DNA of 39,967 nt from BS750m-G62 sp964577175 (GTDB lineage Bacteria; Planctomycetota; Phycisphaerae; FEN-1346), in NCBI GenBank assembly GCA_964577175.1, contig CAZNYC010000022.1, positions 1 to 39,967 of the forward strand. Reading direction: 5' to 3'. A model generated the notes under the pieces. The model made no database searches, had not been told where the DNA came from, and saw only the letters and a list, made by a program, of their open reading frames with translations. Below, in pieces: positions 7,695 to 15,966 of this stretch; position 1 is the stretch's first letter; each line of letters opens with the position of its first letter. Position numbers and translations under genes: made by a program.

Positions 7695-8834
7695 ATGTAC
7701 AAGCAGCGCTTGTTCGCCCCCGGCCCGACGCCGGTGCCCGAGGACACGCTCCTGGAGATGGCCCGGCCGATGTTCCACCATCGCACGGCCGAGTACCGGG
7801 CGATGCTCGAACAACTCACCGGCGACCTCCGGTACATCCTCCAGACGGGGCAGGACGTCTACACGATCACCGGCAGCGGCTCCGCCGCCATGGAAGCCGC
7901 CGTCGCCAACCTCGTCGCCTCCGGCGAGACGATGATCGCCGTCCGCGGCGGGAAGTTCGGCGAGCGATGGGCCGAGATGGGCGAGGCGTTCGGCGCGGGC
8001 GTCGTCACCATCGACGTCGAGTGGGGCACCGCCGTCACCGCCGACCAGATCGCCAAGGCCCTCCGGGCCAACCCGGAGACCGTCGCGGTCTTCATCCAGC
8101 ACTGCGAGACCTCGACCGGGACGGCGTGCGACGTGGAGGCCATCGCCGCCGCCGTCGCCGAGACCGACGCCTGCCTCATCGTGGACGGCATCACGGGCGT
8201 CGGCGCCCTGCCGTACCGCATGGACGACTGGGGCGTGGACGTGACGGTCGTGGGCAGCCAGAAGGCCCTGATGCTGCCGGCGGGGCTGGCCTTTCTTGCG
8301 TGCAGCGACAAGGCGTGGGCGAAGATCGATGCCACCGACCCGCCCGCCTATTACGTGGACCTGAAGGCGTACCGCAAGAGCCTGGCGAAGTGGGACAACC
8401 CGTGGACGCCGGCGAACGCGATGGTCCGGGCGGCGCTGAAGAGCACGGGCCTCATCCGCTCGCAGGGCATTGAAACGGTGTGGGCCGAGACCCGCCGGCG
8501 GGCCGACGCCACCCGCGCCGCCGCCCGGGCGCTCGGCCTGGAACTCCTCTCGTCCAGCCCCTCCGACAGCGTCACCGCCCTCAAGGTGCCGGACGGCATC
8601 GACGGCGCGGCCCTGCCGAAAACGATGGCCGAGGTGTTCGGCACCCGCATCGCGGGCGGCCAGGCCCACCTGAAGGGCAAGATCATCCGGTTCTCACACA
8701 TGGGGTACCTGGACGCGTTCGACGTCCTGGCGGCCGTGGGGGCGTTGGAGATGGCCCTGGCGCGGCTGGGGGCGGACGTGGACGTCGGCGCCGGCGTCGC
8801 CGCCGCCCAGAAGGTCCTGGCGGGCGGGGGGTGA
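7695..8834 (+). CDS. Class V PLP aminotransferase (serine-pyruvate/alanine-glyoxylate type)
   Basis: This 379-aa cytoplasmic enzyme belongs to fold-type I, class V. The N-terminus LFAPGPTPVPEDTL and HHRTAEYRAM are hallmarks of the alanine-glyoxylate/serine-pyruvate subgroup. LIVDGITGVGALPYRMDDW contains the PLP-ring Asp, and GSQKALMLPAG carries the Schiff-base lysine. AAGGAGAT lies 7 bases before the ATG. It lies directly upstream of serA on the same strand. In lineages lacking a classical SerC, this family is known to act as a phosphoserine or serine transaminase, so a role in the serA pathway is the best guess. Glyoxylate detoxification or phosphonate metabolism cannot be excluded. A family A repeat now separates it from serA. 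Confidence 0.9.
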   Translation: MYKQRLFAPGPTPVPEDTLLEMARPMFHHRTAEYRAMLEQLTGDLRYILQTGQDVYTITGSGSAAMEAAVANLVASGETMIAVRGGKFGERWAEMGEAFGAGVVTIDVEWGTAVTADQIAKALRANPETVAVFIQHCETSTGTACDVEAIAAAVAETDACLIVDGITGVGALPYRMDDWGVDVTVVGSQKALMLPAGLAFLACSDKAWAKIDATDPPAYYVDLKAYRKSLAKWDNPWTPANAMVRAALKSTGLIRSQGIETVWAETRRRADATRAAARALGLELLSSSPSDSVTALKVPDGIDGAALPKTMAEVFGTRIAGGQAHLKGKIIRFSHMGYLDAFDVLAAVGALEMALARLGADVDVGAGVAAAQKVLAGGG

Positions 8835-8870
8835 ACCCGGTAGCGGAATTCGGTAGGGCAGCCCTGCATT

Positions 8871-8983
8871 TGTCATTCTGAGGAGCGGCGCAGCCGCGAC
8901 GAAGAATCTCGCCTTGGCTATTGGCAGTGTGCCCTTCGCACGGCGAGATTCTCCGGCCCTGCACGCAGGGCCTCAGAATGACA
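8871..8983. repeat. Dispersed palindromic element, family A
   Basis: TGTCATTCTGAGG (8871-8883) and its perfect inverted copy CCTCAGAATGACA (8971-8983) bound a 113-bp element. Internal GAAGAATCTCGCC and GGCGAGATTCTCC arms are also inverted. It sits between the aminotransferase gene and serA, and folds into a long imperfect hairpin. Confidence 0.85.
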
Positions 8984-9041
8984 GCCTCTCGGCAGGCGGT
9001 CATTGACGTCGACCGCAGATACATGCAGCAAGGGGCAGACG

Positions 9042-10652
9042 ATGAAGATCCTCGTTTCCGACAAACTCGCCGACGACGGCATCGAAATCCTTCGGTCCGA
9101 ACCCGGCGCCGAGGTCGACGTCAACACCGACCTCTCGCCGGAGGAATTGAAGAACGTCATCGGCGCCTATGACGGCATCTGCATACGCAGCGGCACGAAA
9201 CTCACCGCCGACGTCCTGGCCGAGCCCGGCAACCTGAAGGCCATCGCCCGCGCCGGCGTCGGCGTCGACAACGTCGACCTGCCGACGGCCACGCGGCATG
9301 GCATTGTGGTGATGAACGCGCCGGACGGCAACACGCTGTCGACGGCGGAACTGACGATCGGCCTCATGCTCGCCGTCAGCCGCAAGTTCGTCCCCGCCTG
9401 CAACAGCCTCAAGGCCGGCGAGTGGAACCGCAAGGCCTTCAAGGGCAACCAGGTGGCCGGCAAGACCGTCGGCATCATCGGCCTGGGCCGCATCGGCACC
9501 GCCGTCGCCAAACGGTGCCTGGGCCTGGAGATGAAGGTCGTCGGGTACGACCCGTTCATCGCCGGTACGCATCCGGACCTGGCGAAGGAGATTCATCTCG
9601 TCGATCACCTCGACGACCTGCTTGCCGAGGCCGACTACCTGACCGTCCATACGCCGATGAGCGACGAAACGCGCGGCATCATCGGCGAGGAGGCGCTGGC
9701 GAAGGTGCCGGAGGGCGCCTACGTCATCAACGCGGCGCGCGGCGGCATCGTGGACGAAGACGCGCTGCTCGCGGCACTGGAGTCCGGGCACCTGGCCGGC
9801 GCCGCCCTGGACGTGTACCCGAGCGAGCCGCCCGAGAACCGGGCCCTCGTCGAGCATCCGAAGGTCCTCTGCCTGCCGCACCTCGGCGCCTCGAGCGTCG
9901 AGGCGCAGCGGAACGTCGCCATCGACGCCTGCCATAACCTGCTCGACTGCCTCGCCGGCCGCGAACTTCGCAACGCCGTCAACGTCCCGGCCATCGACTT
10001 CGCCGCCGTCGGCGAACTGAAGCCTTACGCCGAACTCGGGCACCGGGCGGGGGCGATCCTGGCGGCCCTCATGCACGGACGCCTTCGCCGGCTGACCGTC
10101 ACCTACGCGGGCGACATCGCCAAGGAACCTTACCGCCAGGTCACCATCAGCGTCGTCATGGGCATGCTCCAGCGCGTCTCGAGCGCCACGCTGAACATGG
10201 TCAACGCCATGTTGGTGGCGAAGGAGGAGGGCCTGGAGGTCCGCGAGCAGACCGAGACCGACGGCCGGGGCTACGTCTCCCGCCTCCGCGTCGCGGCCGA
10301 GGGCGACAAGGAATCGCACGCCATCGAGGGTACCGTCTTCCACCAGCGGTACGCGCGGGTTACGTCGATTGACGAGTTCTACATGGAACTGAAGCCCGCC
10401 GGCGACCTCCTCATCCTGTTGAACGAGGACCGGCCCGGCGTCATCGGCGAGGTGGGCTCGACTTTCGGCAAGATGGGCATCAACATCGCCAGCATGACCT
10501 TCGGCCGGAAACTCGACACCAAGGAGGCCTGCCTGGCCTTGACCGTCGACACGGTCCCGCCCAAGAATCTCCTGGATGACCTGCGCGCGAAGGACTTCAT
10601 GAAACGGGTCCAACACGTGAGCCTGCCCCCGCTTCAGAGCGAGTCGGCGTAG
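9042..10652 (+). CDS. serA: D-3-phosphoglycerate dehydrogenase
   Basis: The 536-aa product oxidises 3-phosphoglycerate to 3-phosphohydroxypyruvate with NAD, the first step of serine synthesis. It is the long form: substrate domain, NAD-binding domain with GIIGLGRIGTAVAKRC (near residue 146), catalytic-site signatures NAARGGIVDEDALL and CLPHLGASSVEAQRNVA (catalytic His), an intervening domain (about 315-450), and a C-terminal ACT domain (LNEDRPGVIGEVGSTFGKMG) that in related enzymes binds serine for feedback inhibition. The start ATG at 9042 follows AAGGGGC. An upstream ATG at 9003 would add 13 residues without a ribosome site. It pairs with the class V aminotransferase just upstream. Confidence 0.97.
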   Translation: MKILVSDKLADDGIEILRSEPGAEVDVNTDLSPEELKNVIGAYDGICIRSGTKLTADVLAEPGNLKAIARAGVGVDNVDLPTATRHGIVVMNAPDGNTLSTAELTIGLMLAVSRKFVPACNSLKAGEWNRKAFKGNQVAGKTVGIIGLGRIGTAVAKRCLGLEMKVVGYDPFIAGTHPDLAKEIHLVDHLDDLLAEADYLTVHTPMSDETRGIIGEEALAKVPEGAYVINAARGGIVDEDALLAALESGHLAGAALDVYPSEPPENRALVEHPKVLCLPHLGASSVEAQRNVAIDACHNLLDCLAGRELRNAVNVPAIDFAAVGELKPYAELGHRAGAILAALMHGRLRRLTVTYAGDIAKEPYRQVTISVVMGMLQRVSSATLNMVNAMLVAKEEGLEVREQTETDGRGYVSRLRVAAEGDKESHAIEGTVFHQRYARVTSIDEFYMELKPAGDLLILLNEDRPGVIGEVGSTFGKMGINIASMTFGRKLDTKEACLALTVDTVPPKNLLDDLRAKDFMKRVQHVSLPPLQSESA

Positions 10653-10892
10653 GACGGATACACCGGGAACGTGCCACGGCCGGTCTTGCTCGGCCGTGCG
10701 CCCTCTTGCATCCGCGCGACGGGGCTCCCGGCTTCGCCCGGGCATGGCCGACTTCGCCGGGGCGGCGCCCGGCCCACCGCGCCGAGCAGGCACCTTGTGG
10801 TTTTGCGCGGCCGGGACCGGCCGCGCGGTTTCCAGGGCCGGACGATGACACGGCAACCGAGCAACTCTAGCCGCCGAAGCGGGCGCGGGGCG
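10653..10892. repeat. Intergenic block of palindromes (family B and related)
   Basis: A family B copy at 10671-10700 (GTGCCACGGCCGGTCTTGCT and following) is followed by a hairpin near 10718-10748 and by GCGCGGCCGG/CCGGCCGCGC near 10805-10826. The frame of the downstream cytochrome gene is open through the whole block, but the translation there is just repeat sequence. Confidence 0.6.
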
Positions 10893-12260
10893 ATGCGCGC
10901 GGCAGGCCGGGAGGCCCCCCGCGCGGGACGCGCCGGCGTCGCCGCCGCGCTCCTCGTGGGGTTCCTCCTTCTCGCCGCCGGCTGCGAGCCCACCGGCGAC
11001 GACGCCCGCCCCGTCCTCCTCTATGCCGCCGACAACCAGGGCGTTCTCGCTGCCTGCGGATGCCCGTCCAACCCGAGCGGCGGCCTGGGGAAACGCCAGG
11101 GCCTTATCGAGCAGTACCGCCGTACACGCCGCGGCGTCCTCGTCGTCGACGCCGGCAACCTCATGCCGGACCACACCAGCGCCGTCAAAGTTGAGTACCT
11201 GGCGCGGGCCCTCGAGCGGGCGTCTTACGACGCCATCGGCCTCGGCGAGTCGGAATTCCTGCTCGGCATCGACCGCCTGTACGAATTGCGCCGCGAGTAC
11301 GGCCTGCCGTTTGTCTGCTCGAACGTGCGGACCGACGCCGGCGAGCCCGTCGTGCCGCCGCGCCTCGTGCGCGAGGTGGCCGGCCTCCGCGTCGGCATCG
11401 TGGCGGTCATACCCGACCGGACGTGGGGTTTTCCGCGTCGGGAGTGGCGGGAAGGCCTGACCGTCGAGCCGCCCGCCGACGCCGCGCGGAGAGAAATCCA
11501 GGCCCTCGCGGACTGCGACCTCGTGGTGGCCCTTGCGCACCTGGGACTGGACGAGGCCGAGGCGCTGGCCCGCGAGGTCCCCGGCATCGACGTGCTCGTC
11601 GCCGGTCGCACCTTCGATCTGCTCCGGACGCCCCGGCGCGTCGACGGGACGCTGCTCGTGGCGCCCGGCCCGGCCGGCCGGACGCTCGGCTGCGTAACGC
11701 TGGCCCGCGAGCCCGCCGACGGCACCGTCCGCCTGGAGCACGACCTGACGGTCCTCTCGGCCCAGGTGCCGGACGCCCAGTGGGTCATGGACCTGTACTG
11801 GAAGTACGTCAAGGCCGCCGGCGACGCGCCGCCGCCCGACTGGGACCAGGTGCCCGTCCCGCCGCGCTACGAGACCGCCGAGGCGTGCAAGGAATGCCAC
11901 GAGGCCGCCTACACCCAGTGGCAGACGACGGCCCACGCCCGCGCGTTCGAGTCCGTCCGGAAGGCCGGCCGGCACAGGGACCCCGAGTGCCTCCTGTGCC
12001 ACACGATGGGCCTGGGCCGCGAGGGCGGGTTCGTGTCGATGGAGAAAACGCCCGGCCTCGGACGGGTCACGTGCCAGGCCTGCCATGTCGTGACCTCCGA
12101 GCACAAGGAGAAGGGCGTGACGCCCCAGCCGCGCATGAGCATCTCGTCCCGCCTCTGCATGTCCTGCCATGGGCCGGTCCAGAGCCCGGACTTCGATTAT
12201 TATCAGTACAAGCCGAAGATTGTGCACACAACGGGCGACGCCGACCGTACAGATAAATGA
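10893..12260 (+). CDS. Lipoprotein: phosphoesterase-like domain fused to a four-heme cytochrome c554-type domain
   Basis: This 455-aa exported protein has a lipobox at LAAGC (Cys31 from the chosen start). Residues 38-300 resemble the UshA/5'-nucleotidase metallophosphoesterase fold (LLYAADNQGVLAACGC, VLVVDAGNLMPD, AIGLGESEFLLG, VVALAHLGLDEAEAL, IDVLVAGRT), though the metal ligands are degenerate. Residues 332-426 carry four CxxCH heme sites: CKECH 332, CLLCH 366, CQACH 394 and CMSCH 422. The spacing and the phrases YTQWQTTAHARAFE and SPDFDYYQYKPKI match the cytochrome c554 family of electron carriers. Covalent heme attachment requires export, consistent with the signal. The start could be ATG 10845 instead; frames further upstream are only repeat sequence. 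The next gene, an M48-type peptidase, begins 31 bp later. The substrate is unknown. Confidence 0.85.
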   Translation: MRAAGREAPRAGRAGVAAALLVGFLLLAAGCEPTGDDARPVLLYAADNQGVLAACGCPSNPSGGLGKRQGLIEQYRRTRRGVLVVDAGNLMPDHTSAVKVEYLARALERASYDAIGLGESEFLLGIDRLYELRREYGLPFVCSNVRTDAGEPVVPPRLVREVAGLRVGIVAVIPDRTWGFPRREWREGLTVEPPADAARREIQALADCDLVVALAHLGLDEAEALAREVPGIDVLVAGRTFDLLRTPRRVDGTLLVAPGPAGRTLGCVTLAREPADGTVRLEHDLTVLSAQVPDAQWVMDLYWKYVKAAGDAPPPDWDQVPVPPRYETAEACKECHEAAYTQWQTTAHARAFESVRKAGRHRDPECLLCHTMGLGREGGFVSMEKTPGLGRVTCQACHVVTSEHKEKGVTPQPRMSISSRLCMSCHGPVQSPDFDYYQYKPKIVHTTGDADRTDK

Positions 12261-12291
12261 CGCCCCCGCGCCGCGGGCGGCCGGAGAGTCC

Positions 12292-14184
12292 ATGTACGCC
12301 ACCATCATCCTGGGACTGATCCTGGCGGTCTTCGCGACGGATTTCGTCGCGGGCGGGACGACGGTGCGTCCCTTCGTCGCCGTCGGGGGAACGGTCGCCG
12401 TTGCCGTCCTCGTCCTGATGGCGGGCCTGGCCATCACCGGATACATTCTGCTGCGCCGGCGGCAGATGGAGGGCGGCGAGCAGCGGTTCCTGCGGACGAT
12501 CGGGCTCCTCGGCCGCCTCTACCGCACGCTCATCGTCGGCGCCTACGCCTTCGCGCTATTCGGTTGCGGCTGGAGCCGCGCGGCTGCCACGTGGGCGGGC
12601 GGCACGGGATGGAGCGTCCCGGTCCTGGCCGTCAACCTCGTCCCGCTCGTCGTCCTGCTGCTCGTGGGATGGACGGCGCTGTTCTGGGCGGACCGGCGGC
12701 TGCGGGCGCTGATGTTCTATCGGGCGGGGGCGCCGGTCGTCGCCCGCCAGTGGACCCTGCCGCGGTACCTGGCGTTCATGCTCCGGCAGTATCTGCTCGT
12801 GATCCTCGTGCCGATGCTGGTTCTGCTCGGGGCGAACGAGGCGGCGGCCCGCCTGTTGCCGGAACCCCTGGCTGCCGGGACAGGACTGGCCGTCCTCGTC
12901 GCCGCCGTCCTCTTCGCGGGACCCTGGGTCTGTTTCTGCTGGCGGACCGAGTCGCTGCCCGAGGGTCGGCTGCGGCAGCGGCTGCTGGGCCTCGCGAGCC
13001 GCGCCGGCATCCGCGTCGCCGACGTCCGCATCTGGCGGACGAACCTCTCCATCGCCAACGGGTGCATGATCGGGCTCCTCGGTCCCCTGCGGTACGTCCT
13101 CATCACCGACGCCCTCCTGCTCAGCCTCTCGGCCGAGGAGGCGGAGGCCGTCTTCGCCCACGAGGCCGCCCACGTCACGTACCGGCACCCGCTGCTGTAC
13201 TTCGTCATGACGCTGGCGGCCGTCTCGGTGGCCGTCGCCATGGGCGAGGCCGTTGGCGCAGTCACACTCTCGCCCTGGATCGGGCTTCTGACCAGCGGCA
13301 CGGTCGTCCTGGCGTACCTGGCGGGGGTGTTCGGTTACGTGTCGCGGCGGTGCGAGCAGGAGTGCGACCTCTTTGCCGTCCGCGCCACCACGTGCCCGGA
13401 GGGCTGCTCGCCGCCGGAGGCGCGCCGTCGGCGCCCGCCGGAGGAGTCGCTGCCCGAGGCGCCCGATACGTCGGCTGATGCCCGGCCGGCGTTAGCCGCG
13501 CCGGAGGAGGAGGACGTGGAGCAGGGGCGGGATGCCGACCCGCCCGACGCCGCCGAGACCCCGGACGGGTCCGTCTGTCGGCACCGTGTGCGGACGTTCA
13601 TCGCGGCCTTGCGGCGCATCGCACGCTTGAACGGGTCGCCCGAGACGCGGCGGGGCCTGCGGCACTTCAGCATCGCACGCCGGTGCCGGTTCCTCGAAAC
13701 GGTGCTGGTGAATCCGTCTGTGGCGCGGCGGTCGGAGCGCCGCATCGGCCGCATGAAGCGGGTTGCCCTGCTCCTGGCGGTGCTTGCGCTGTTCGTGGCT
13801 GCTTTGGCCGTGGCGGTCCGCATCACCGCCGTCGAAACGATGCCGCTAGAGACGGACGAGCCAGAGCACCCGACACGCCCAGAGGACGACGTCCCGTGGG
13901 AAAACACCTGGATCGTGCGCCTCGTTGATCGGCACGAGGTGAACGCGGTCTGCTTCGCTCCGCCAGAGTTTGACCGTGACGCCGATGTGGCCGCGCAGGC
14001 GGGCGATGGCCGTGTGCCCCTGCCGCGGGGCGGCGTCGCGCCGACCCACGACGATGTCACCGTCGCGGATGCGGGGGGCCATGCTGTCGCCGTCCACCCG
14101 CAGGGCGAAGGTGCCGGCGTCGACCCGCCCGAGCCCCGGCAGACGCAGGAACTCCGCCACGCCCTCCGCCGTCGGGACGGATAA
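12292..14184 (+). CDS. M48-type membrane zinc metallopeptidase with an abnormal C-terminus
   Basis: This 630-aa integral membrane protein starts with MYATIILGLILAVF behind GGAGAG. At least five hydrophobic segments precede the active site. The zinc site is HEAAH (His290, Glu291, His294) with the third ligand probably Glu357 in EQECDLFAVRA, which is the M48 (HtpX/Ste24/BlaR-like) pattern. An acidic Pro-rich linker (about 365-435) and a TM at 491-511 follow. After about residue 515 the frame runs antisense through the S24 repressor gene until 14184, a 339-bp convergent overlap. That tail has no natural protein look, so an ancestral stop codon near 13850-13900 was probably lost. M48 enzymes act in membrane protein quality control or signalling. 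The last 110 residues should be treated with suspicion. Confidence 0.8.
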   Translation: MYATIILGLILAVFATDFVAGGTTVRPFVAVGGTVAVAVLVLMAGLAITGYILLRRRQMEGGEQRFLRTIGLLGRLYRTLIVGAYAFALFGCGWSRAAATWAGGTGWSVPVLAVNLVPLVVLLLVGWTALFWADRRLRALMFYRAGAPVVARQWTLPRYLAFMLRQYLLVILVPMLVLLGANEAAARLLPEPLAAGTGLAVLVAAVLFAGPWVCFCWRTESLPEGRLRQRLLGLASRAGIRVADVRIWRTNLSIANGCMIGLLGPLRYVLITDALLLSLSAEEAEAVFAHEAAHVTYRHPLLYFVMTLAAVSVAVAMGEAVGAVTLSPWIGLLTSGTVVLAYLAGVFGYVSRRCEQECDLFAVRATTCPEGCSPPEARRRRPPEESLPEAPDTSADARPALAAPEEEDVEQGRDADPPDAAETPDGSVCRHRVRTFIAALRRIARLNGSPETRRGLRHFSIARRCRFLETVLVNPSVARRSERRIGRMKRVALLLAVLALFVAALAVAVRITAVETMPLETDEPEHPTRPEDDVPWENTWIVRLVDRHEVNAVCFAPPEFDRDADVAAQAGDGRVPLPRGGVAPTHDDVTVADAGGHAVAVHPQGEGAGVDPPEPRQTQELRHALRRRDG

Positions 14185-14823
14185 CTGGATGATCTCGGCG
14201 GTCGGGTCCGCCGGGGCCGCCGACGCCACCTGCGGATCGGGCGCCGTGACCGACGCTGCACGCCGATGGGCTTCCCCCGCTTCGACGCGCGCGAGCAGCG
14301 CTTCCAGCACGTCCGCCTGAGACTCGCCGGCAAACCAGGCGTCCCATTCGGCGGGAAAGCCGGCGGCGGTTCGACCGAGGATCGGAATTGTGTCTGCCCC
14401 CGGCGCAAACGCGCTCCGCTGCCAGAGCCGGGCGCCCGACGGGGCGGCCGTCTCGACGTCGCGGACCAGGGCCTCCAGGGCCGCCCGCGCCGGCGGGGAA
14501 GATGCCGCGCCCAGCGTCCGGACGAACCGCGCAACGACTTCGCGGGCCGGGTGTGACAGCGTTGTGTCACCCCCTTCGTCGGGAGTCTCCGGAAACGGCT
14601 CGCCACGGCCCGTGAGCAGCCACGCCAGGTCCGCCCCCGTGACCTTGGCGGCGCGGGCCAGGAGGTCGGCCGGCGGCTGCCTCCCTTTCTCGTAATAGTT
14701 GTACGTAGAAGGACTTACGCCGAGCGCGCGGGCGAAGGCGGCCCGTCCGCGCGGGCCGAAGACGGTTTCCCGAAGCCGCGCCAGACGGTCCGACAACCCG
14801 GCGTCGTCCTGCGTGGGCTCCAT
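13846..14823 (-). CDS. LexA/CI-like repressor: HTH plus S24 self-cleaving peptidase
   Basis: The predicted protein has 325 aa. Residues about 18-68 form an XRE-type helix-turn-helix (FARALGVSPSTYNYYEKGRQ), followed by a linker. The LexA-like cleavage region is GRTAAGFP (Ala-Gly), and the S24 domain has catalytic Ser in RVDGDSMAPRIRDGD and catalytic Lys in HIGVTVKLWR. Such repressors bind operators and are inactivated by RecA-stimulated self-cleavage during DNA damage. The start ATG at 14823 follows GGAAGGAAA; upstream in-frame codons lack a ribosome site. It faces a 60-aa gene across a 164-bp gap with an inverted repeat that may be its operator. Its 3' end overlaps the peptidase gene. No phage genes are nearby, so this may be a domesticated repressor rather than LexA itself. 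Confidence 0.88.
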   Translation of the reverse strand: MEPTQDDAGLSDRLARLRETVFGPRGRAAFARALGVSPSTYNYYEKGRQPPADLLARAAKVTGADLAWLLTGRGEPFPETPDEGGDTTLSHPAREVVARFVRTLGAASSPPARAALEALVRDVETAAPSGARLWQRSAFAPGADTIPILGRTAAGFPAEWDAWFAGESQADVLEALLARVEAGEAHRRAASVTAPDPQVASAAPADPTAEIIQLSVPTAEGVAEFLRLPGLGRVDAGTFALRVDGDSMAPRIRDGDIVVGRRDAAPRQGHTAIARLRGHIGVTVKLWRSEADRVHLVPINEAHDPGVFPRDVVLWACRVLWLVRL

Positions 14824-14874
14824 CGCCTTGGTTTCCTTCCAGAGCCTCTCCGGCAGGCTCCTGCATACGCGTCT

Positions 14875-14932
14875 GCGAACAATCGGCTTGACGGCGCGCC
14901 GCAGTCGCGTACACTCGGGCCGATTCGTTCGC
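14875..14932. promoter_or_regulatory. Inverted repeat bracketing a promoter; candidate repressor operator
   Basis: GCGAACAATCGG (14875-14886) and CCGATTCGTTCGC (14920-14932) are inverted copies differing by one inserted base. They lie immediately outside the promoter TTGACG-16-TACACT (14888-14893 and 14910-14915), so a protein bound to both arms would cover it. The S24 repressor encoded next door is the obvious candidate; that assignment is inference. Confidence 0.55.
14888..14915 (+). promoter_or_regulatory. sigma70-type promoter of the 60-aa protein gene
   Basis: TTGACG (14888-14893) and TACACT (14910-14915) are separated by 16 bp. The likely transcription start is near 14922, giving a leader of about 65 bases before the ATG at 14988. 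Confidence 0.6.
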
Positions 14933-14987
14933 TGACGTGAAGTATAGGCGCCCAACACGGGTGTGCAACCAAAAAGCGGAGGCGACC

Positions 14988-15170
14988 ATGGCGGGACGCG
15001 AGAAGATCATGCAGGAGATCGTCGAGGGTCTGGAAGGGCTGCTGACGCTGAACGAGTGGGAGCGGACGCTCCTTCAGGACCTGCAGACGAAGGCCCAGAA
15101 CGGCGTCCGCCTGGGTCCTGACCCCGCCGGGCCGCCTCCAGCCGACAAAAACGACCGAAAAAACCCCTGA
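14988..15170 (+). CDS. Small 60-aa protein divergent from the S24 repressor
   Basis: The start ATG at 14988 follows a good GGAGG site. The reading could open at 14937, but that has no ribosome site. The first 40 residues are predicted helical (IMQEIVEGLEGLLTLNEWER) and the tail is Pro/Lys/Asp-rich and probably disordered. I recognise no family. It has its own promoter, bracketed by an inverted repeat, and is divergent from an S24 repressor, so it may be that repressor's target. Possible roles include a small DNA-damage-induced regulator or inhibitor; nothing in the sequence decides this. Confidence 0.6.
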   Translation: MAGREKIMQEIVEGLEGLLTLNEWERTLLQDLQTKAQNGVRLGPDPAGPPPADKNDRKNP

Positions 15171-15200
15171 CGCGCCTCGCCCAGGGTCGGTCCGGAGTCG

Positions 15201-15206
15201 TATAAT
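15201..15206 (+). promoter_or_regulatory. -10 box of the ECF sigma/anti-sigma operon
   Basis: A perfect TATAAT preceded by GTCG lies about 85 bases before the chosen sigma start. No good -35 hexamer is present at the right distance, so the promoter may be activator-dependent. Confidence 0.45.
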
Positions 15207-15291
15207 CTGTTGGACGAGGGTTTTTGGGCAAACGAACCGCCATGGCGGCCGTCTAATGATACGGGAAACGGACAACCGGAAGGCCCTATCC

Positions 15292-15966
15292 ATGGAAGCG
15301 GTAGCAGGGGTGCTGGCGGATGGCCGAACCGCCTCCCTGGCGGATCTCGCCGAGGCGGTCGGCGAGCAGAAGCAGACCGTCCCCTCGCTCCTGGAAGCCG
15401 CCCGCGGGGGCGATGCCGATGCCTTTGCCGGCCTCGTCCGCCGCTTCCAGACACCGACGTACCGTTTCATTCTCCGGATGGTGCGCCGTCCCGCGGTGGC
15501 GGAAGACGTGGCGCAGGAGGTCTTCGTCCGCCTGTGGGAGAATCTCGGCCGCATCGACGACGCGGACCTCCTTCCCGCCTGGCTCCGCCGCGTGGCCACC
15601 AACGCGGTCATCGACCACTGGCGGAAGGAGGACGCTCGCCGTCGCCGGCGCGAGGCGCTGCGCGCGCATCCGATCGCACGGCGGGTGGTGCGCCCGTCGG
15701 CGCGCCTCGAAACGGAGGAAGCCGTGGACGCCGTCCGCGCGGCCGTCGAGGCGCTGCCCGTTCAACTTCGCAGCGTCCTGATGTTGCGGGTCGTGGAGGA
15801 TCTCAGTTACGATCAACTCGCAGAGACGTTAGGCATATCGGTCGGGGCGGTCCGCAGCCGCCTGTTCCGGGCGAGGCAGGAACTGCTCGCCCTGCTCAAG
15901 CGCGGAAGGGCCGCCGACTATCTGGCTGCCATGTACGCGGGGTCCGATGGCGACGGCGACGAGTAG
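15292..15966 (+). CDS. ECF-type RNA polymerase sigma factor
   Basis: This 224-aa sigma70-family protein has region 2 (about residues 38-105; FAGLVRRFQTPTYRFILRMV, AEDVAQEVFVRLWENLGRID) and region 4 (about 150-205; LPVQLRSVLMLRVVEDLSYD, then LGISVGAVRSRLFRARQEL, the -35-binding HTH). ECF sigmas lack regions 1 and 3 and direct RNA polymerase to a small regulon, usually for envelope stress. ATG 15292 was preferred because GGAAGG lies 8 bases upstream; ATG 15256 gives 12 more residues but a weaker site. The N-terminus is about 35 residues longer than usual for the family. It overlaps the downstream anti-sigma gene by 20 bp, so the two are made together. The target genes are not identifiable here. 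Confidence 0.93.
   Translation: MEAVAGVLADGRTASLADLAEAVGEQKQTVPSLLEAARGGDADAFAGLVRRFQTPTYRFILRMVRRPAVAEDVAQEVFVRLWENLGRIDDADLLPAWLRRVATNAVIDHWRKEDARRRRREALRAHPIARRVVRPSARLETEEAVDAVRAAVEALPVQLRSVLMLRVVEDLSYDQLAETLGISVGAVRSRLFRARQELLALLKRGRAADYLAAMYAGSDGDGDE

Noticed and set aside
9003..9040. TTGACG at 9003 as a serA -35 box
   Set aside because: No -10-like hexamer is found 16-18 bp downstream, and the start codon is too close.
9000..12446. A minus-strand open frame of 1148 codons
   Set aside because: It is antisense to serA and the cytochrome gene, has no recognisable domain, and reflects low stop-codon frequency in GC-rich DNA.
13846..14823. S24 repressor as evidence of a prophage
   Set aside because: No integrase, structural, lysis or replication phage genes lie nearby; neighbours are chromosomal-type genes.
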